This document shows positions 15,305 to 23,755 of a DNA stretch of 32,177 bases, piece after piece. The stretch comes from Streptantibioticus silvisoli (GTDB lineage: Bacteria > Actinomycetota > Actinomycetes > Streptomycetales > Streptomycetaceae): assembly GCF_027947535.2 (NCBI RefSeq), contig NZ_JAAGKO020000072.1, forward strand, positions 1-32,177, given 5' to 3'. The position numbers and the translations under genes are program-made. How positions within the stretch are numbered: the first letter of the stretch is position 1; each line of letters starts with the position of its first letter. The notes under the pieces are model-generated. The model saw nothing but the letters and a program-made list of their open reading frames with translations, did no database searches and was not told the origin of the DNA.

Positions 15305-18253
15305 GTGCGAGGACCAGGTGCCCCCACCGCACGCGAGACCCCCGGCGGCGGCAGCGCGGCGCAGGGCCCCGCCACCCCGGACGTACCCGGCCCGCCCGAG
15401 GACCCCCGTCCGCCCGCCGCACGGCAGGACCCGCGCCCGCCGCACGGCGCCCCGCCCGGCCGGGAACGCGAGTGGGCGGCGGCCGGCCTGGCGCTGGCGG
15501 AGGGCACCGGGGTGCTGCTGACCGGGCCGCACGGGAGCGGCAAGTCGGTCCTGCTGGCCGCGGTCGCCGACGCGTGGGCGGCCGGCGGGCGGACCGTGCT
15601 GCGGTGCGCGCCCGCCCCGGAGGACGCCGCACTGCCCCACCTGGGCCTGATCGACCTGCTGGCGGCGGTGCCGGACGCGGTGCTCGACGGCCTGCCGGAC
15701 GGATGCCGCCCGGCGCTGCGGGCCGCCCTGCTGCACGGTCCCCGGCCGGCCGGCGGGCACGACGCGCTGGCGGTACGGGTGGCCTTCCTCGAGGTCCTGC
15801 GGCGGCTGGCGCTGCGAAGACCCGTCCTGGTGGTCGTCGATGGGCTCCAGTGGCTGGACCGGCCCACGGCCGACCTGCTGGCGTTCGCCGTCCGGCGGCT
15901 GGCCGGCACCGGCGTACGGGTCGCCGCCGCCGAACGCGTCGCCGACGGCGGCACGCCCGAGGGCCGCCCCTGCTGCCCGCCCGGCACCGCGGAGATCGCG
16001 CTGCCGCCGCTCGGCGACGACGACGTGGACCGGTTGCTGGCCGGCGCCGTCCCGGACCTGCCCGATCCCGCCCGCCGGGCGGTGCGCCGCACCGCGGCCG
16101 GCAACCCGCTGTACGCGCTGGAGCTGGCGCGCGCCACCCTGCGCGACGGGACCGCCGCGCCGCCGGCCGGGGCCCGCGAGCAGTGGTGGGAACACGACGG
16201 CCCCGACCGGGCGTTCGGCGCCCGGGTGGCGGTACCGGCCGCGCTGCGGGGGCAGTTGCTGGCCGGGGTGGCCCGGTTGTCGGCCGGCGACCGGCAGGCG
16301 CTGCTGCTGTGCGCCGCCGCCGACCGGCCCGCGCTGGCGCTGCTGCGGGCGGCCGGACTGCACCGCCCGGCGGCCCGGCTGGCGGCGGCCGAGCGCCTCG
16401 GGGTGCTGGTCACCGACCCCTCCGGCGCGGTCCGCTTCCGGCACCCGGTGCTGCGCGCGGCGCTGTACGCGGAGGCCGACGGCCCCCAACTGCGCCGCGC
16501 GCACGCCGCGCTGGCCGGTGCGGTGGCCGAACCCGTCGAGCGGTCACGGCACTTGGCGCTGGCCCATCCGCACGAGGACGAGGCGACGGCGGACGCGCTG
16601 ACGTCGGCGGCCGAGGCGGAACGCGGTCGCGGCGCACCGGACCGGGCCGCGCGGCTGGCGGCGCTGGCCGCGCGGCGCACCCCGGCCGACCGGACGGCGG
16701 ACCGCGGCGAGCGGTGGATCGCGGCGGCCGAGTACGCGCGCGACGCCGGGCTGCTGGGGGCGGCGGAGCGGATCGCGCGCGGGGTGCTGGCCCGGTCCGG
16801 CTCGGCCCGGCAGCGGGTGCGGGCCCGGCTGGTGCTGCTGGGTACCGCGGGCCAGGCGCTGGGCGGGGCACGGGAGTTGATCGCCGACGGGCTGCGGGAC
16901 GCGCGGGGGGTGCCGGAGCTGGAGGCGTGGCTGCACCACTGGGCGGCGATCCGCGGGCTGCTGGCCGGTGAGTTGGAGGCGGCCGCGCGGCACGCCGGGT
17001 TCGCGGCGCGGCGGGCGGCGACCGCCGGTGACACCCGGGCGTGGTCGGAGGCGCTGGCCACCTTGGCCCGGGTGCGGTCGCTGACCGGCGAACCGGGCCG
17101 TGCGCAGGCGGCGTTGGACCGGGCGATCGCGCTGGTCGGCGGGGTGCGCGGCGGCCCGGACGCCTGGGCGCCGGCCCGGATGCGCGCGGTGCTGGCGCTC
17201 GACGCCGACCAGGTGGACGTGGCCCGCGAACGCGCCGGGCAGCTGCTGGAGACGGTGGGCGCCTCGGGTTCGGTGGAGGAGACGCTGGCCACGCTGGTGG
17301 TCCTCACCCGCGTGCAGGTGCGGGCCGGCGACTGCGGTACGGCGTTGCGCACCGCCGAGGAGTGCGGGCGGCTGGCCGGGCGGCTCGGCGGGCAGTCGCC
17401 GCCGGCCCTGTACGCGGCGGCGCTGGCCGCGGCGTTCGGCGGCGCGCCCGGGGAGGGCCGGCGGCTCGCGGGGCTGGCGGTGGATGCCTGCGAGGCGGCC
17501 GGCGACCGGCTGTTCCTGCCGCGGGCGCTGGCGGTGCTGGGGCAGTCGGCGCTGCTGGCCGGTGACCCGCCGGGCGCGGCGGTGGCGGCGGAGGCGCTGC
17601 GGCGGGTGAAGGAGATCGGCGACGGCATGCGGGCCGCCGATCCGCCGATGCTGCACTGGTGCGCCGATCTGGCCGAGGCGCTGGTGATGCTGGGGGAACC
17701 GGACACGGCGGCCGGCGTGGTGCGCGAGGCGTACGAGCGGGCGGGCGGGTCGGCGCCCGGCAGCGTGCTGGCGGCGCTGGAACGGGCGGAGGGGCTGTGC
17801 GAGGCGGCGGCCGGCCGGGCCAAGGAGGGCGCGGCCCGGCTGCGGTCGTCGGCGGACCGGCTGCGTGATCCGTCGCTGCCGCTGGACCTGGCCCGTTCCC
17901 TCATCGCGCTCGGCGCGGTGGAGCGCCGCGCCCGGCACCGGCCGGCCGCGCGGGAGGCGCTGACCGAGGCGCTGCGGATCGCGCGGGAGGCGGGCGCGGC
18001 CCCGCTGGCCGCGCGGGCCGGTGAGGAGCTGGAGCGGCTGGACGCCGGGGAACGCGGCGGCACGCCGCTGCTGACCCCGACCGAGGCGCGGATCGCCGGG
18101 CTGGTCGGCGGCGGGGCGACGAACCGGGAGGTGGCGGCCGAGCTGTTCATCAGCGTCAAGACGGTCGAGGGCACGCTGTCGCGGGTCTACCGCAAATTCG
18201 GGGTCCGCTCCCGTACCGCGCTGGCCAGAGCGCTGACGACCGCGTCGTCCTGA
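15305..18253 (+). CDS. Large ATP-binding LuxR-family regulator (LAL type)
   Basis: A 982-aa transcription regulator of the LAL/MalT-like class. It has an N-terminal AAA/STAND ATPase with Walker A GPHGSGKS (about 74-81) and Walker B VLVVVDGLQWLD (about 175-186), a long Ala/Leu/Arg-rich TPR-like helical middle, and a C-terminal LuxR helix-turn-helix (LTPTEARIAGLVGGGATNREVAAELFIS split over about 921-950, then VKTVEGTLSRVYRKFGVRSR). Such proteins often activate secondary-metabolite or catabolic operons, but the target is unknown. GTG 15305 was chosen because AAGGGG (15291-15296) is well placed; a longer GTG 15254 start is in frame. The divergence of its domain from named activators cannot be judged by eye. 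Confidence 0.9.
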   Translation: MRGPGAPTARETPGGGSAAQGPATPDVPGPPEDPRPPAARQDPRPPHGAPPGREREWAAAGLALAEGTGVLLTGPHGSGKSVLLAAVADAWAAGGRTVLRCAPAPEDAALPHLGLIDLLAAVPDAVLDGLPDGCRPALRAALLHGPRPAGGHDALAVRVAFLEVLRRLALRRPVLVVVDGLQWLDRPTADLLAFAVRRLAGTGVRVAAAERVADGGTPEGRPCCPPGTAEIALPPLGDDDVDRLLAGAVPDLPDPARRAVRRTAAGNPLYALELARATLRDGTAAPPAGAREQWWEHDGPDRAFGARVAVPAALRGQLLAGVARLSAGDRQALLLCAAADRPALALLRAAGLHRPAARLAAAERLGVLVTDPSGAVRFRHPVLRAALYAEADGPQLRRAHAALAGAVAEPVERSRHLALAHPHEDEATADALTSAAEAERGRGAPDRAARLAALAARRTPADRTADRGERWIAAAEYARDAGLLGAAERIARGVLARSGSARQRVRARLVLLGTAGQALGGARELIADGLRDARGVPELEAWLHHWAAIRGLLAGELEAAARHAGFAARRAATAGDTRAWSEALATLARVRSLTGEPGRAQAALDRAIALVGGVRGGPDAWAPARMRAVLALDADQVDVARERAGQLLETVGASGSVEETLATLVVLTRVQVRAGDCGTALRTAEECGRLAGRLGGQSPPALYAAALAAAFGGAPGEGRRLAGLAVDACEAAGDRLFLPRALAVLGQSALLAGDPPGAAVAAEALRRVKEIGDGMRAADPPMLHWCADLAEALVMLGEPDTAAGVVREAYERAGGSAPGSVLAALERAEGLCEAAAGRAKEGAARLRSSADRLRDPSLPLDLARSLIALGAVERRARHRPAAREALTEALRIAREAGAAPLAARAGEELERLDAGERGGTPLLTPTEARIAGLVGGGATNREVAAELFISVKTVEGTLSRVYRKFGVRSRTALARALTTASS

Positions 18254-18295
18254 CGCACCGTCAGGGCCATGGGTGACCAGTTGACGCATCGCCGG

Positions 18296-18333
18296 TCACA
18301 CGGATCGGCTGTCGTCACACGGAGTTCACACGG
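18296..18333 (+). promoter_or_regulatory. Three direct repeats TCACACGG upstream of the protease promoter
   Basis: TCACACGG occurs exactly at 18296-18303, 18315-18322 and 18326-18333, that is 19 and 11 bases apart, ending 20 bases before the predicted -35. The pattern suggests activator binding sites for the sedolisin gene. The regulator is unknown. Confidence 0.5.
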
Positions 18334-18340
18334 CAGGCAA

Positions 18341-18381
18341 GGGTTAACCCGCTTACGCGGTCCCGGCCGCACTCCTAGCGT
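18341..18381 (+). promoter_or_regulatory. Sedolisin promoter with adjacent palindrome
   Basis: TTACGC (18353-18358), a 17-base spacer and TAGCGT (18376-18381) form a plausible vegetative promoter. The perfect 10-bp palindrome GGGTTAACCC (18341-18350) abuts the -35 side and is conspicuous because it is AT-rich at its centre. The transcript would have a leader of about 65 bases before GTG 18453. Confidence 0.5.
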
Positions 18382-18452
18382 GGAAGGCGTTCCTCCTACC
18401 CCCCTCCGCCCCCGCCGGAGGGATCGAGCACCCCCACGTACAGGAGAACTCC

Positions 18453-20075
18453 GTGACGTCACGTCTGAAGCTGCTGGCCCTGGCCGCCACTCCCGCCCTG
18501 CTGGTCGCCGCGATCCCCGCCGCGTACGCCGCACAGCCGCACGCCGCGCACGCCGCGGTCGCCGGCGACGTGGTGAGCGGGCTGGGCACCCAGGCCGCGA
18601 AGACCGGTTCGGTGGCCGCCGGCAAGCACCTGAACATAGCCGTGAGCCTCGCGCCGAGAAACGCCGCCGGGCTGGCGACGTTCGTCGGTCAGGTCAGCGA
18701 CCCGCACTCGGCCGACTACGGCCACTACCTGACCAAGGCCCAGTTCCAGGCGCGCTTCGGCCGCACCGACTCCGAGGTCAAGCAGGTCAAGGACTACCTG
18801 CGCTCGCAGGGCCTGACGGTCGGCACGGTCCACTCGGGCAACCTGCTGATCGACGCCGGCGGCACCGCGGCGCAGCTGGAGAAGGCGTTCAGCACCAAGC
18901 TGGGCACCTACAAGGACGCGGCGACCGGCCGCTCCTTCTACGCCAACACCTCGGCGCCGACGCTGCCGTCCTCGATCGCCTCGATCGTCAGTGACGTCTC
19001 CGGTCTCAACAACCGCTCCGTGCTGCACCACACCGCGGCGACCTCGGTCCGCCCGCACAACGGTCCCGGCGGCGGCTATACGCCCGCGCAGATCAAGGGC
19101 GGCTACAACGTCCCCAGCTCGGACACCGGTTCGGGCCAGACGGTCGGCCTGGTGGAGTTCGACGGCTTCCAGGCGTCCAACATCAGCACCTACGTCAAGA
19201 ACTACTCGCTGGGCTCCCCCGCGCCCACCGTCTCCAAGGTCGACGGCGGCTCCGGCGCGCTGGGCGACGGCCAGGTCGAGGTCGAGCTGGACATCGAGAT
19301 GATCAACGCGGTCGCCCCCAAGGCGAACGTGAAGGTCTTCGAGGCGCCCAACACCGACGCCGGCGAGACCGACATGTACCAGGCCATCGTGGACGCCGGG
19401 GTGAAGACCACCTCGTCCAGCTGGGGCGAGGCGGAGACCGAGCGCACCGCCTCCAACATGGAGGCCGTGGACGCCATCGTGCAGGAAGGCGCCTCCGAGG
19501 GCCTGGGCCTGTACGCGGCGGCCGGCGACGACGGCTCGGACGACGCGGGCGACGGCGGGCAGTCGGTGGACTACCCGGCGAGCGACCCGTACGTCACCGG
19601 TGTCGGCGGCACCCGCCTGACCGTCACCTCCGGCAACGCCTGGAGCAAGGAGACCGCCTGGTCCGACGGCGGCGGCGGCGTCTCGGAGCAGTTCTCCCTG
19701 CCCAGCTACCAGAGCGGCGTGGAGAAGTCGCAGGGCGGCGGCAACCGCCAGGTCCCGGACGTGGCGGCGCTGGCCGACACCACCCCGGGCGTGTCGATCT
19801 ACTCCCAGGGTGAGTGGACCCTGGTCGGCGGCACCAGCGCGGCGGCCCCGGAGTGGGCGGCGTTCGGCGCCGACTACAACCAGCAGGCCACCGCGGCCGG
19901 CGCGCCCGACCTGGGCTTCGCCAACCCGGCCCTGTACGCGGCCAACGGCACCGGCTTCCACGACATCACCAGCGGCAGCAACGGCGCCTTCTCGGCCGGC
20001 AGCGGCTGGGACTTCGTGACCGGCTGGGGCTCCTACAACGCCGTGACCCTGACCTCCGAGCTGCTGGGCGAGTAA
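18453..20075 (+). CDS. Secreted S53 (sedolisin/kumamolisin-type) acid peptidase
   Basis: A 540-aa pre-pro-protease. Residues 1-26 are a Sec signal peptide (basic MTSRLK, hydrophobic LLALAATPALLVAAIPA, cut near AYA). A pro-kumamolisin domain follows to about residue 200 (HYLTKAQFQARFG). The peptidase domain then carries the S53 Glu-Asp pair E276/D280 in EVELD, oxyanion Asp D359 in AAGDDGS, and catalytic S462 in GGTSAAAPEWA. The C-terminal GWDFVTGWGSYN matches the calcium site. The start is GTG 18453 with AGGAG six bases before it. It probably degrades external protein at low pH after autoprocessing. It is followed by a perfect 15-bp terminator, so it is transcribed alone. Confidence 0.95.
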   Translation: MTSRLKLLALAATPALLVAAIPAAYAAQPHAAHAAVAGDVVSGLGTQAAKTGSVAAGKHLNIAVSLAPRNAAGLATFVGQVSDPHSADYGHYLTKAQFQARFGRTDSEVKQVKDYLRSQGLTVGTVHSGNLLIDAGGTAAQLEKAFSTKLGTYKDAATGRSFYANTSAPTLPSSIASIVSDVSGLNNRSVLHHTAATSVRPHNGPGGGYTPAQIKGGYNVPSSDTGSGQTVGLVEFDGFQASNISTYVKNYSLGSPAPTVSKVDGGSGALGDGQVEVELDIEMINAVAPKANVKVFEAPNTDAGETDMYQAIVDAGVKTTSSSWGEAETERTASNMEAVDAIVQEGASEGLGLYAAAGDDGSDDAGDGGQSVDYPASDPYVTGVGGTRLTVTSGNAWSKETAWSDGGGGVSEQFSLPSYQSGVEKSQGGGNRQVPDVAALADTTPGVSIYSQGEWTLVGGTSAAAPEWAAFGADYNQQATAAGAPDLGFANPALYAANGTGFHDITSGSNGAFSAGSGWDFVTGWGSYNAVTLTSELLGE

Positions 20076-20112
20076 CCCGCACGGGAACGACGCGCCGACG
20101 CGCGAGCAGGAC

Positions 20113-20146
20113 GGGCGGGCCGGGACCGGATGGTCCCGGCCCGCCC
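20113..20146 (+). terminator. Perfect 15-bp hairpin terminator
   Basis: Bases 20113-20127 pair perfectly with 20132-20146 around a GGAT loop, 38 bases after the sedolisin stop codon. Confidence 0.85.
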
Positions 20147-20285
20147 TTCGCCGTACCCGGCAGTGACCGCCGGCCGGGCGGCCGGGCGCCGCCGCACCGA
20201 TGACCGGATGCGGTCAGGACCGCGCCCGATCTGGACCCGGTCCAGCAAACAGGTGCCAACTTCCGCTCGAATCAGGCCAATTGAG

Positions 20286-20305
20286 AATGTGATGTGCGTC
20301 ACATT
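20286..20305. promoter_or_regulatory. Perfect Crp-type palindrome
   Basis: AATGTGATGTGCGTCACATT contains TGTGA-N6-TCACA, the full E. coli CRP consensus, with matching AA/TT flanks. It also satisfies the Streptomyces Crp pattern GTG-N6-G-N-CAC. It stands in a locally AT-richer island between the sedolisin terminator and the terpene-synthase-like gene, about 125 bases before ATG 20420. A -10-like TATCAC at 20342-20347 would place the site near -57, a class I activator position; that distance is inference. Confidence 0.7.
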
Positions 20306-20419
20306 CGTGTCAGGACGTCAATTCCCCGGCCCTCCCGGACGTATCACTGGTGCACGCGGCGATGCGCCGTGGCGATCCGTGGGGCGTCAGCGCGCCCCGG
20401 GCATCGATCGGGAGTGACC

Positions 20420-21439
20420 ATGCGCGACGACGCCGGACCCCTGGTGGTACCCGAGCTGCACTGCCCCGTGCCGCCGGTCGTCAGTCCGCACGCCCGGCGG
20501 CTGGACCGCGCGGTCGCCGCCTGGGCGACGGCCAACGGCCTGTGCCCCACGCCGGGTCTGCGGCACCGCATCACCCACGCCCGATTCGGCACACTGGCCG
20601 CCCGGACCTGCCCGGATGCCACCGTGGAACGAATGGAACTGCACGCGCAGTGGCTGGCGCTCGCCCTGTTCTACGACGAGGCGTTCTTCCGCCCGCACCG
20701 CGAGGGCCTGCCGGACGCCACCGGGCGGGCCTCGGCGGCGGCCGACGCGGCGATGGCCACCGTCTCGGCGCTGGTGCCCGGCGGCATGCCCGGCGGGCTG
20801 CCGCGCGGCGAGGCGGACCGCCGGCGCTACCGGCTGGACGTGCTGAGCGACCTGCTGAACCGCACCGGCACGATGGCCCGCCTGGAGCAGTACAGCCGGC
20901 TGGGCACCGCGCTGACGCTGTGGCTGTCGCGCCAGGTGCGCGAGGAACCGGCCCCGCCCGGGCCGACCGCCGCGACACCGTGCCTGATCATGGCGGAGAT
21001 CGCCTCCGACTGCCCGATCACCGGTGACGAACTGGCCGGCGACTGCCTGCGCCGGCTCACCGCGCTGGCCACCGAACGCGCCGAGTGGTGCCTGCGGGTG
21101 CACACCGCCGCCCGCCGCCGCTCCGTCGACGAACTCGTGCCCGCGCTGCCGCCGCTGCTCCGGCAGGGCGCCGAACACCACCCGCAGCGGGCGCTGGACC
21201 GCGCCGCGCGCCTCCACGACGAGAGCGCCTGCACCTACCACCGGCTGGAACGGTCCCTGACCCCGCTCGCGACGCCTTCCGTGCTGGCCTACCTCACCCT
21301 GCTGCGCGGCTGGCTGCGCGCCCAGTACGACTGGTCACGCCCGGCCGCCATCATGCCCGGCCCCCTCATCGTGCTGCCCTCCGCCCGCCCCTTCACCACC
21401 GCCCGGCTGACCGCGCCGGTGGGCGGCGTGGCGCTGTAG
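20420..21439 (+). CDS. Class I terpene-synthase-like protein with degenerate metal-binding motifs
   Basis: A 339-aa protein that can be aligned by eye to pentalenene-synthase-type cyclases over most of its length: CPVPPVVSPHARRLDRAVAAW, RHRITHARFGTLAARTCPDA, then LALFYDEAFFRPHREGLP, ending with LRGWLRAQYDWSRP. In active enzymes the aspartate motif reads DDxxD; here it is Y85-D86-E87-A88-F89. The NSE triad region reads AEWCLRVHTAARRR with none of the N, S or E residues in place, and the terminal RY pair is missing. Diphosphate ionisation therefore looks unlikely, and the protein may be non-catalytic or use other residues. The start is ATG 20420 with GGGAG just upstream. It is monocistronic, preceded by a perfect Crp-type site. 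Fold assignment is fairly sure; function is unknown. Confidence 0.75.
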   Translation: MRDDAGPLVVPELHCPVPPVVSPHARRLDRAVAAWATANGLCPTPGLRHRITHARFGTLAARTCPDATVERMELHAQWLALALFYDEAFFRPHREGLPDATGRASAAADAAMATVSALVPGGMPGGLPRGEADRRRYRLDVLSDLLNRTGTMARLEQYSRLGTALTLWLSRQVREEPAPPGPTAATPCLIMAEIASDCPITGDELAGDCLRRLTALATERAEWCLRVHTAARRRSVDELVPALPPLLRQGAEHHPQRALDRAARLHDESACTYHRLERSLTPLATPSVLAYLTLLRGWLRAQYDWSRPAAIMPGPLIVLPSARPFTTARLTAPVGGVAL

Positions 21440-21737
21440 GCCCCCCGCCGCCTCACCGCGCGTGCCCGGCCTCCGACGGCGGGTGACCCTTGCCCTTGCA
21501 CCGCCGACCGTGGCCGACGCGCGACGGTTGACATCCGGCACGAGGGCGTACGGGCAGCCGCGTTCGGGCGCGGGGCGCTGACGCGCAGTCGCACGCGGGG
21601 GCCGGTGCGGGCGTGGCTCGCGTCATGCGGGGCGAGCCCGGCGGCCGGCGCGGAGACCCTCCGGTGCGGGCGCGGCCTCCGTCCTGCGGAAAACGGCCCC
21701 GGCGGCCGACGCGACGTCCCGGCGGTCGGCGCGTGAA

Positions 21738-21804
21738 GGTCCGACTCCGGTGCATGAGGTCCCATCCGGCGCATGGGGTCCGACAAGCGGGGTCCGGCGG
21801 GCGG
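21738..21804. repeat. Short degenerate GGTCC-led direct repeats
   Basis: Four consecutive segments begin GGTCC at 21738, 21758, 21777 and 21791 (20, 19, 14 and 14 bp), with shared CCGG/GCATG elements. The whole gap 21440-21966 is GC-rich with no credible gene; a TTGACA at 21528-21533 has no matching -10 box. Confidence 0.5.
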
Positions 21805-21966
21805 GGTCGTTCACCCGGCACCTGTCACTGCCGCCGATGAGCAGGGTCCGGGCGGGGCGCACTCCGACAGGCGGGGGCCGGCCACGAGGTCCGGCTCCGG
21901 CGCACGGCCCCCGCGGGTGCCTTCCTCCGGCCGCGTCACCGAGGCCCGCGGCCGTAACCGGTGGGC

Positions 21967-22581
21967 TCAGGCTCCGGCGAGCAGGGTGACGCCGACGACG
22001 ACCATGGTGGCGGCGACCAGCCAGTCCAGCACCCGCCAGGCGGCGGGGCGGGCGAACAGGCCGCTCAGCAGCCGGGCGCCGAACCCGAGGGCGGTGAACC
22101 AGCAGGCGCTGGCCACCATGGCGCCGGCGCCGAACGCCCAGCGTGCCGTGCCGTGGCCGGCCGCGACCGAACCCAGCAGCAGCACGGTGTCGAGGTAGAC
22201 GTGCGGATTGAGCCAGGTCAGCGCCAGGCAGGTCAGCACCGCCCGACGCGCCGACCCGGCGGTGGTTCCCGGGGTCCGCAGGCTCTCGCCGGAGCGCAGG
22301 GCGCGGCGGGCGGCCAGGGCGCCGTAGGCCAGCAGGAAGCAGCCGCCGAGCACCCGGACCGCCAGCAGGGCCCGGGGGAAGGCGGTCACCAGCGCGCCGA
22401 CGCCGCCGACGCCCAGCGCGATGAGGAGCGCGTCGGACAGCGTGCAGATGCCGACGACCGCGAGGACCGCCTCACGGCGCACCCCCTGGCGCAGGACGAA
22501 GGCGTTCTGCGCGCCGATGGCGACGATGAGGGACAGGCCGGTGCCGAAACCCGCGGCGGCCGCGGAGACGAAGTGGGTCAC
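21967..22581 (-). CDS. lysE: LysE/ArgO-family basic amino-acid exporter
   Basis: A 204-aa inner-membrane exporter of the LysE superfamily, known for efflux of lysine and arginine. Family hallmarks are GLSLIVAIGAQNAFVLRQG near the N-terminus and LTWLNPHVYLDTVLLLGS in the middle. Five to six hydrophobic helices are visible, ending in WLVAATMVVVGVTLLAGA. The start is GTG 22581; a GGAG lies further upstream than usual. It is divergent from an ArgP/LysG-type regulator across a 66-base region with a perfect palindrome, the classic arrangement in which the regulator, bound to basic amino acids, switches on the exporter. Confidence 0.93.
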   Translation of the reverse strand: MTHFVSAAAAGFGTGLSLIVAIGAQNAFVLRQGVRREAVLAVVGICTLSDALLIALGVGGVGALVTAFPRALLAVRVLGGCFLLAYGALAARRALRSGESLRTPGTTAGSARRAVLTCLALTWLNPHVYLDTVLLLGSVAAGHGTARWAFGAGAMVASACWFTALGFGARLLSGLFARPAAWRVLDWLVAATMVVVGVTLLAGA

Positions 22582-22618
22582 CGGACGACGGTAGGAACTC
22601 CAGCCATCATCAGTAAAG

Positions 22619-22642
22619 CTAATGATTCTTACGTATCATTAG
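22619..22642. promoter_or_regulatory. LysR-type operator in the exporter/regulator intergenic region
   Basis: CTAATGAT (22619-22626) and ATCATTAG (22635-22642) form a perfect 8-bp inverted repeat with an 8-base spacer. The right arm overlaps a -10-like TATCAT (22634-22639) whose start point would fall at the GTG 22648 of the regulator, implying a leaderless transcript and autorepression. The site is strikingly AT-rich compared with its surroundings. Confidence 0.75.
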
Positions 22643-22647
22643 CGCTC

Positions 22648-23559
22648 GTGACGACCGAGCTGCCCCTGGACCAGGTACGGACCCTGCTCGCCGCGGTCGA
22701 CGAGGGCACCTTCGACGCGGCGGCCACCGTGCTGCACGTGACGCCTTCGGCGGTCAGCCAGCGGATCAAGGCGCTGGAGCAACGGGTCGGCCGGGTGCTG
22801 CTGCAACGGACGAAGCCGCTGCGGCTGACCGATTCGGGCCGGACCGTCGCCCGGTTCGCCCGGCAGCTGGCGTGGCTGGAACGCGACACGCTCGCCGAGC
22901 TCGGGATGACGCCGGCCGGCGAGCCGTCCCGGGTGACGATCGCGGTGAACGCCGACTCGCTGGCCACCTGGTTCCTGCCGGCGCTGGGCCGGGTGCCGCA
23001 GGACGCGCGGATCTGCTTCGAACTGCGCCGCGAGGACCAGGACCACACCACCGCGCTGCTGCGCGAGGGCCTGGTGATGGCGGCGGTCACCTCCTCGCCG
23101 GACCCGGTGGCCGGCTGCTCGGTGCGGCGGCTGGGCCGGATGCGGTACCGGGCGGCGGCGGCGCCGGCGTTCGTCGCCCGGTGGCTGGCGGGCTGGCCGG
23201 CGACGCCGCTGGGCGAGCTGCTGACCGGGGTGCCGGTGGTGGTGTGGGACCGGCGCGACCGGCTCCAGGACGCCTTCGCCGACGCGGTCACCGGCGGGAC
23301 CGGCGCCGGGACGCTGCGCCACCACGTGCCGACGTCCGAGGGCTTCCTGGACGCGGTGGCCGCCGGGCTCGGCTGGGGCATGGTCCCGCAGGCCCAGGCC
23401 GCCGGCCGGCTGGAGCGCGGCGAGCTGGTCGACCTGGCGCCGGACCGGCCGGTCGACGTACCGCTGTACTGGCAGCAGTGGCGGCTGGACTCCCCCACCC
23501 TCACCGCCGCCGCCCGCGCGGTCGCCGAGCAGGCCGCCACGACGCTCGACGACGGCTGA
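22648..23559 (+). CDS. argP: ArgP/LysG-type LysR-family regulator
   Basis: A 303-aa LysR-type regulator closely following the ArgP pattern. The N-terminal winged helix reads LDQVRTLLAAVDEGTFDAAA and HVTPSAVSQRIKALEQRVGR (about 5-55), and a periplasmic-binding-like effector domain (about 88-295) follows. In characterised systems ArgP/LysG senses lysine, arginine or histidine and activates the exporter transcribed divergently, which matches the layout here. The start is GTG 22648; no Shine-Dalgarno is visible and the only candidate -10 lies just upstream, so translation is probably leaderless. It ends in AATTLDDG. There is no sign of degeneration. Confidence 0.92.
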   Translation: MTTELPLDQVRTLLAAVDEGTFDAAATVLHVTPSAVSQRIKALEQRVGRVLLQRTKPLRLTDSGRTVARFARQLAWLERDTLAELGMTPAGEPSRVTIAVNADSLATWFLPALGRVPQDARICFELRREDQDHTTALLREGLVMAAVTSSPDPVAGCSVRRLGRMRYRAAAAPAFVARWLAGWPATPLGELLTGVPVVVWDRRDRLQDAFADAVTGGTGAGTLRHHVPTSEGFLDAVAAGLGWGMVPQAQAAGRLERGELVDLAPDRPVDVPLYWQQWRLDSPTLTAAARAVAEQAATTLDDG

Positions 23560-23755
23560 CGGGCCCGCGTCAGCCGTCAGGCGGCAGCGCCGGCAGGTAT
23601 ACCTCACGCCGCTACGTCCAACGCCGCCTGCCGCCGCATCGCGGAAAAATCCGACCGAACCCGGGCCGGGCGGGCACGGAGGGAAAACCCGGGCCAAAGG
23701 TGGTTTCCTGGTGTGACGGGCAGGCCGGGCCGTCGGAGGGTGAAGCGGGACGCGA

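Noticed and set aside
15259-18174. Long minus-strand open frame opposite the LuxR-type regulator
   Set aside because: Ser/Ala/Arg-rich shadow of the real gene with no recognisable motif.
159-21439. Terpene biosynthetic cluster formed by idi and the terpene-synthase-like gene
   Set aside because: The genes are about 20 kb apart with unrelated genes between them, and the synthase-like protein lacks catalytic motifs.
21528-21533. Consensus TTGACA as a promoter
   Set aside because: No acceptable -10 at 16-19 bases and no gene downstream on that strand.
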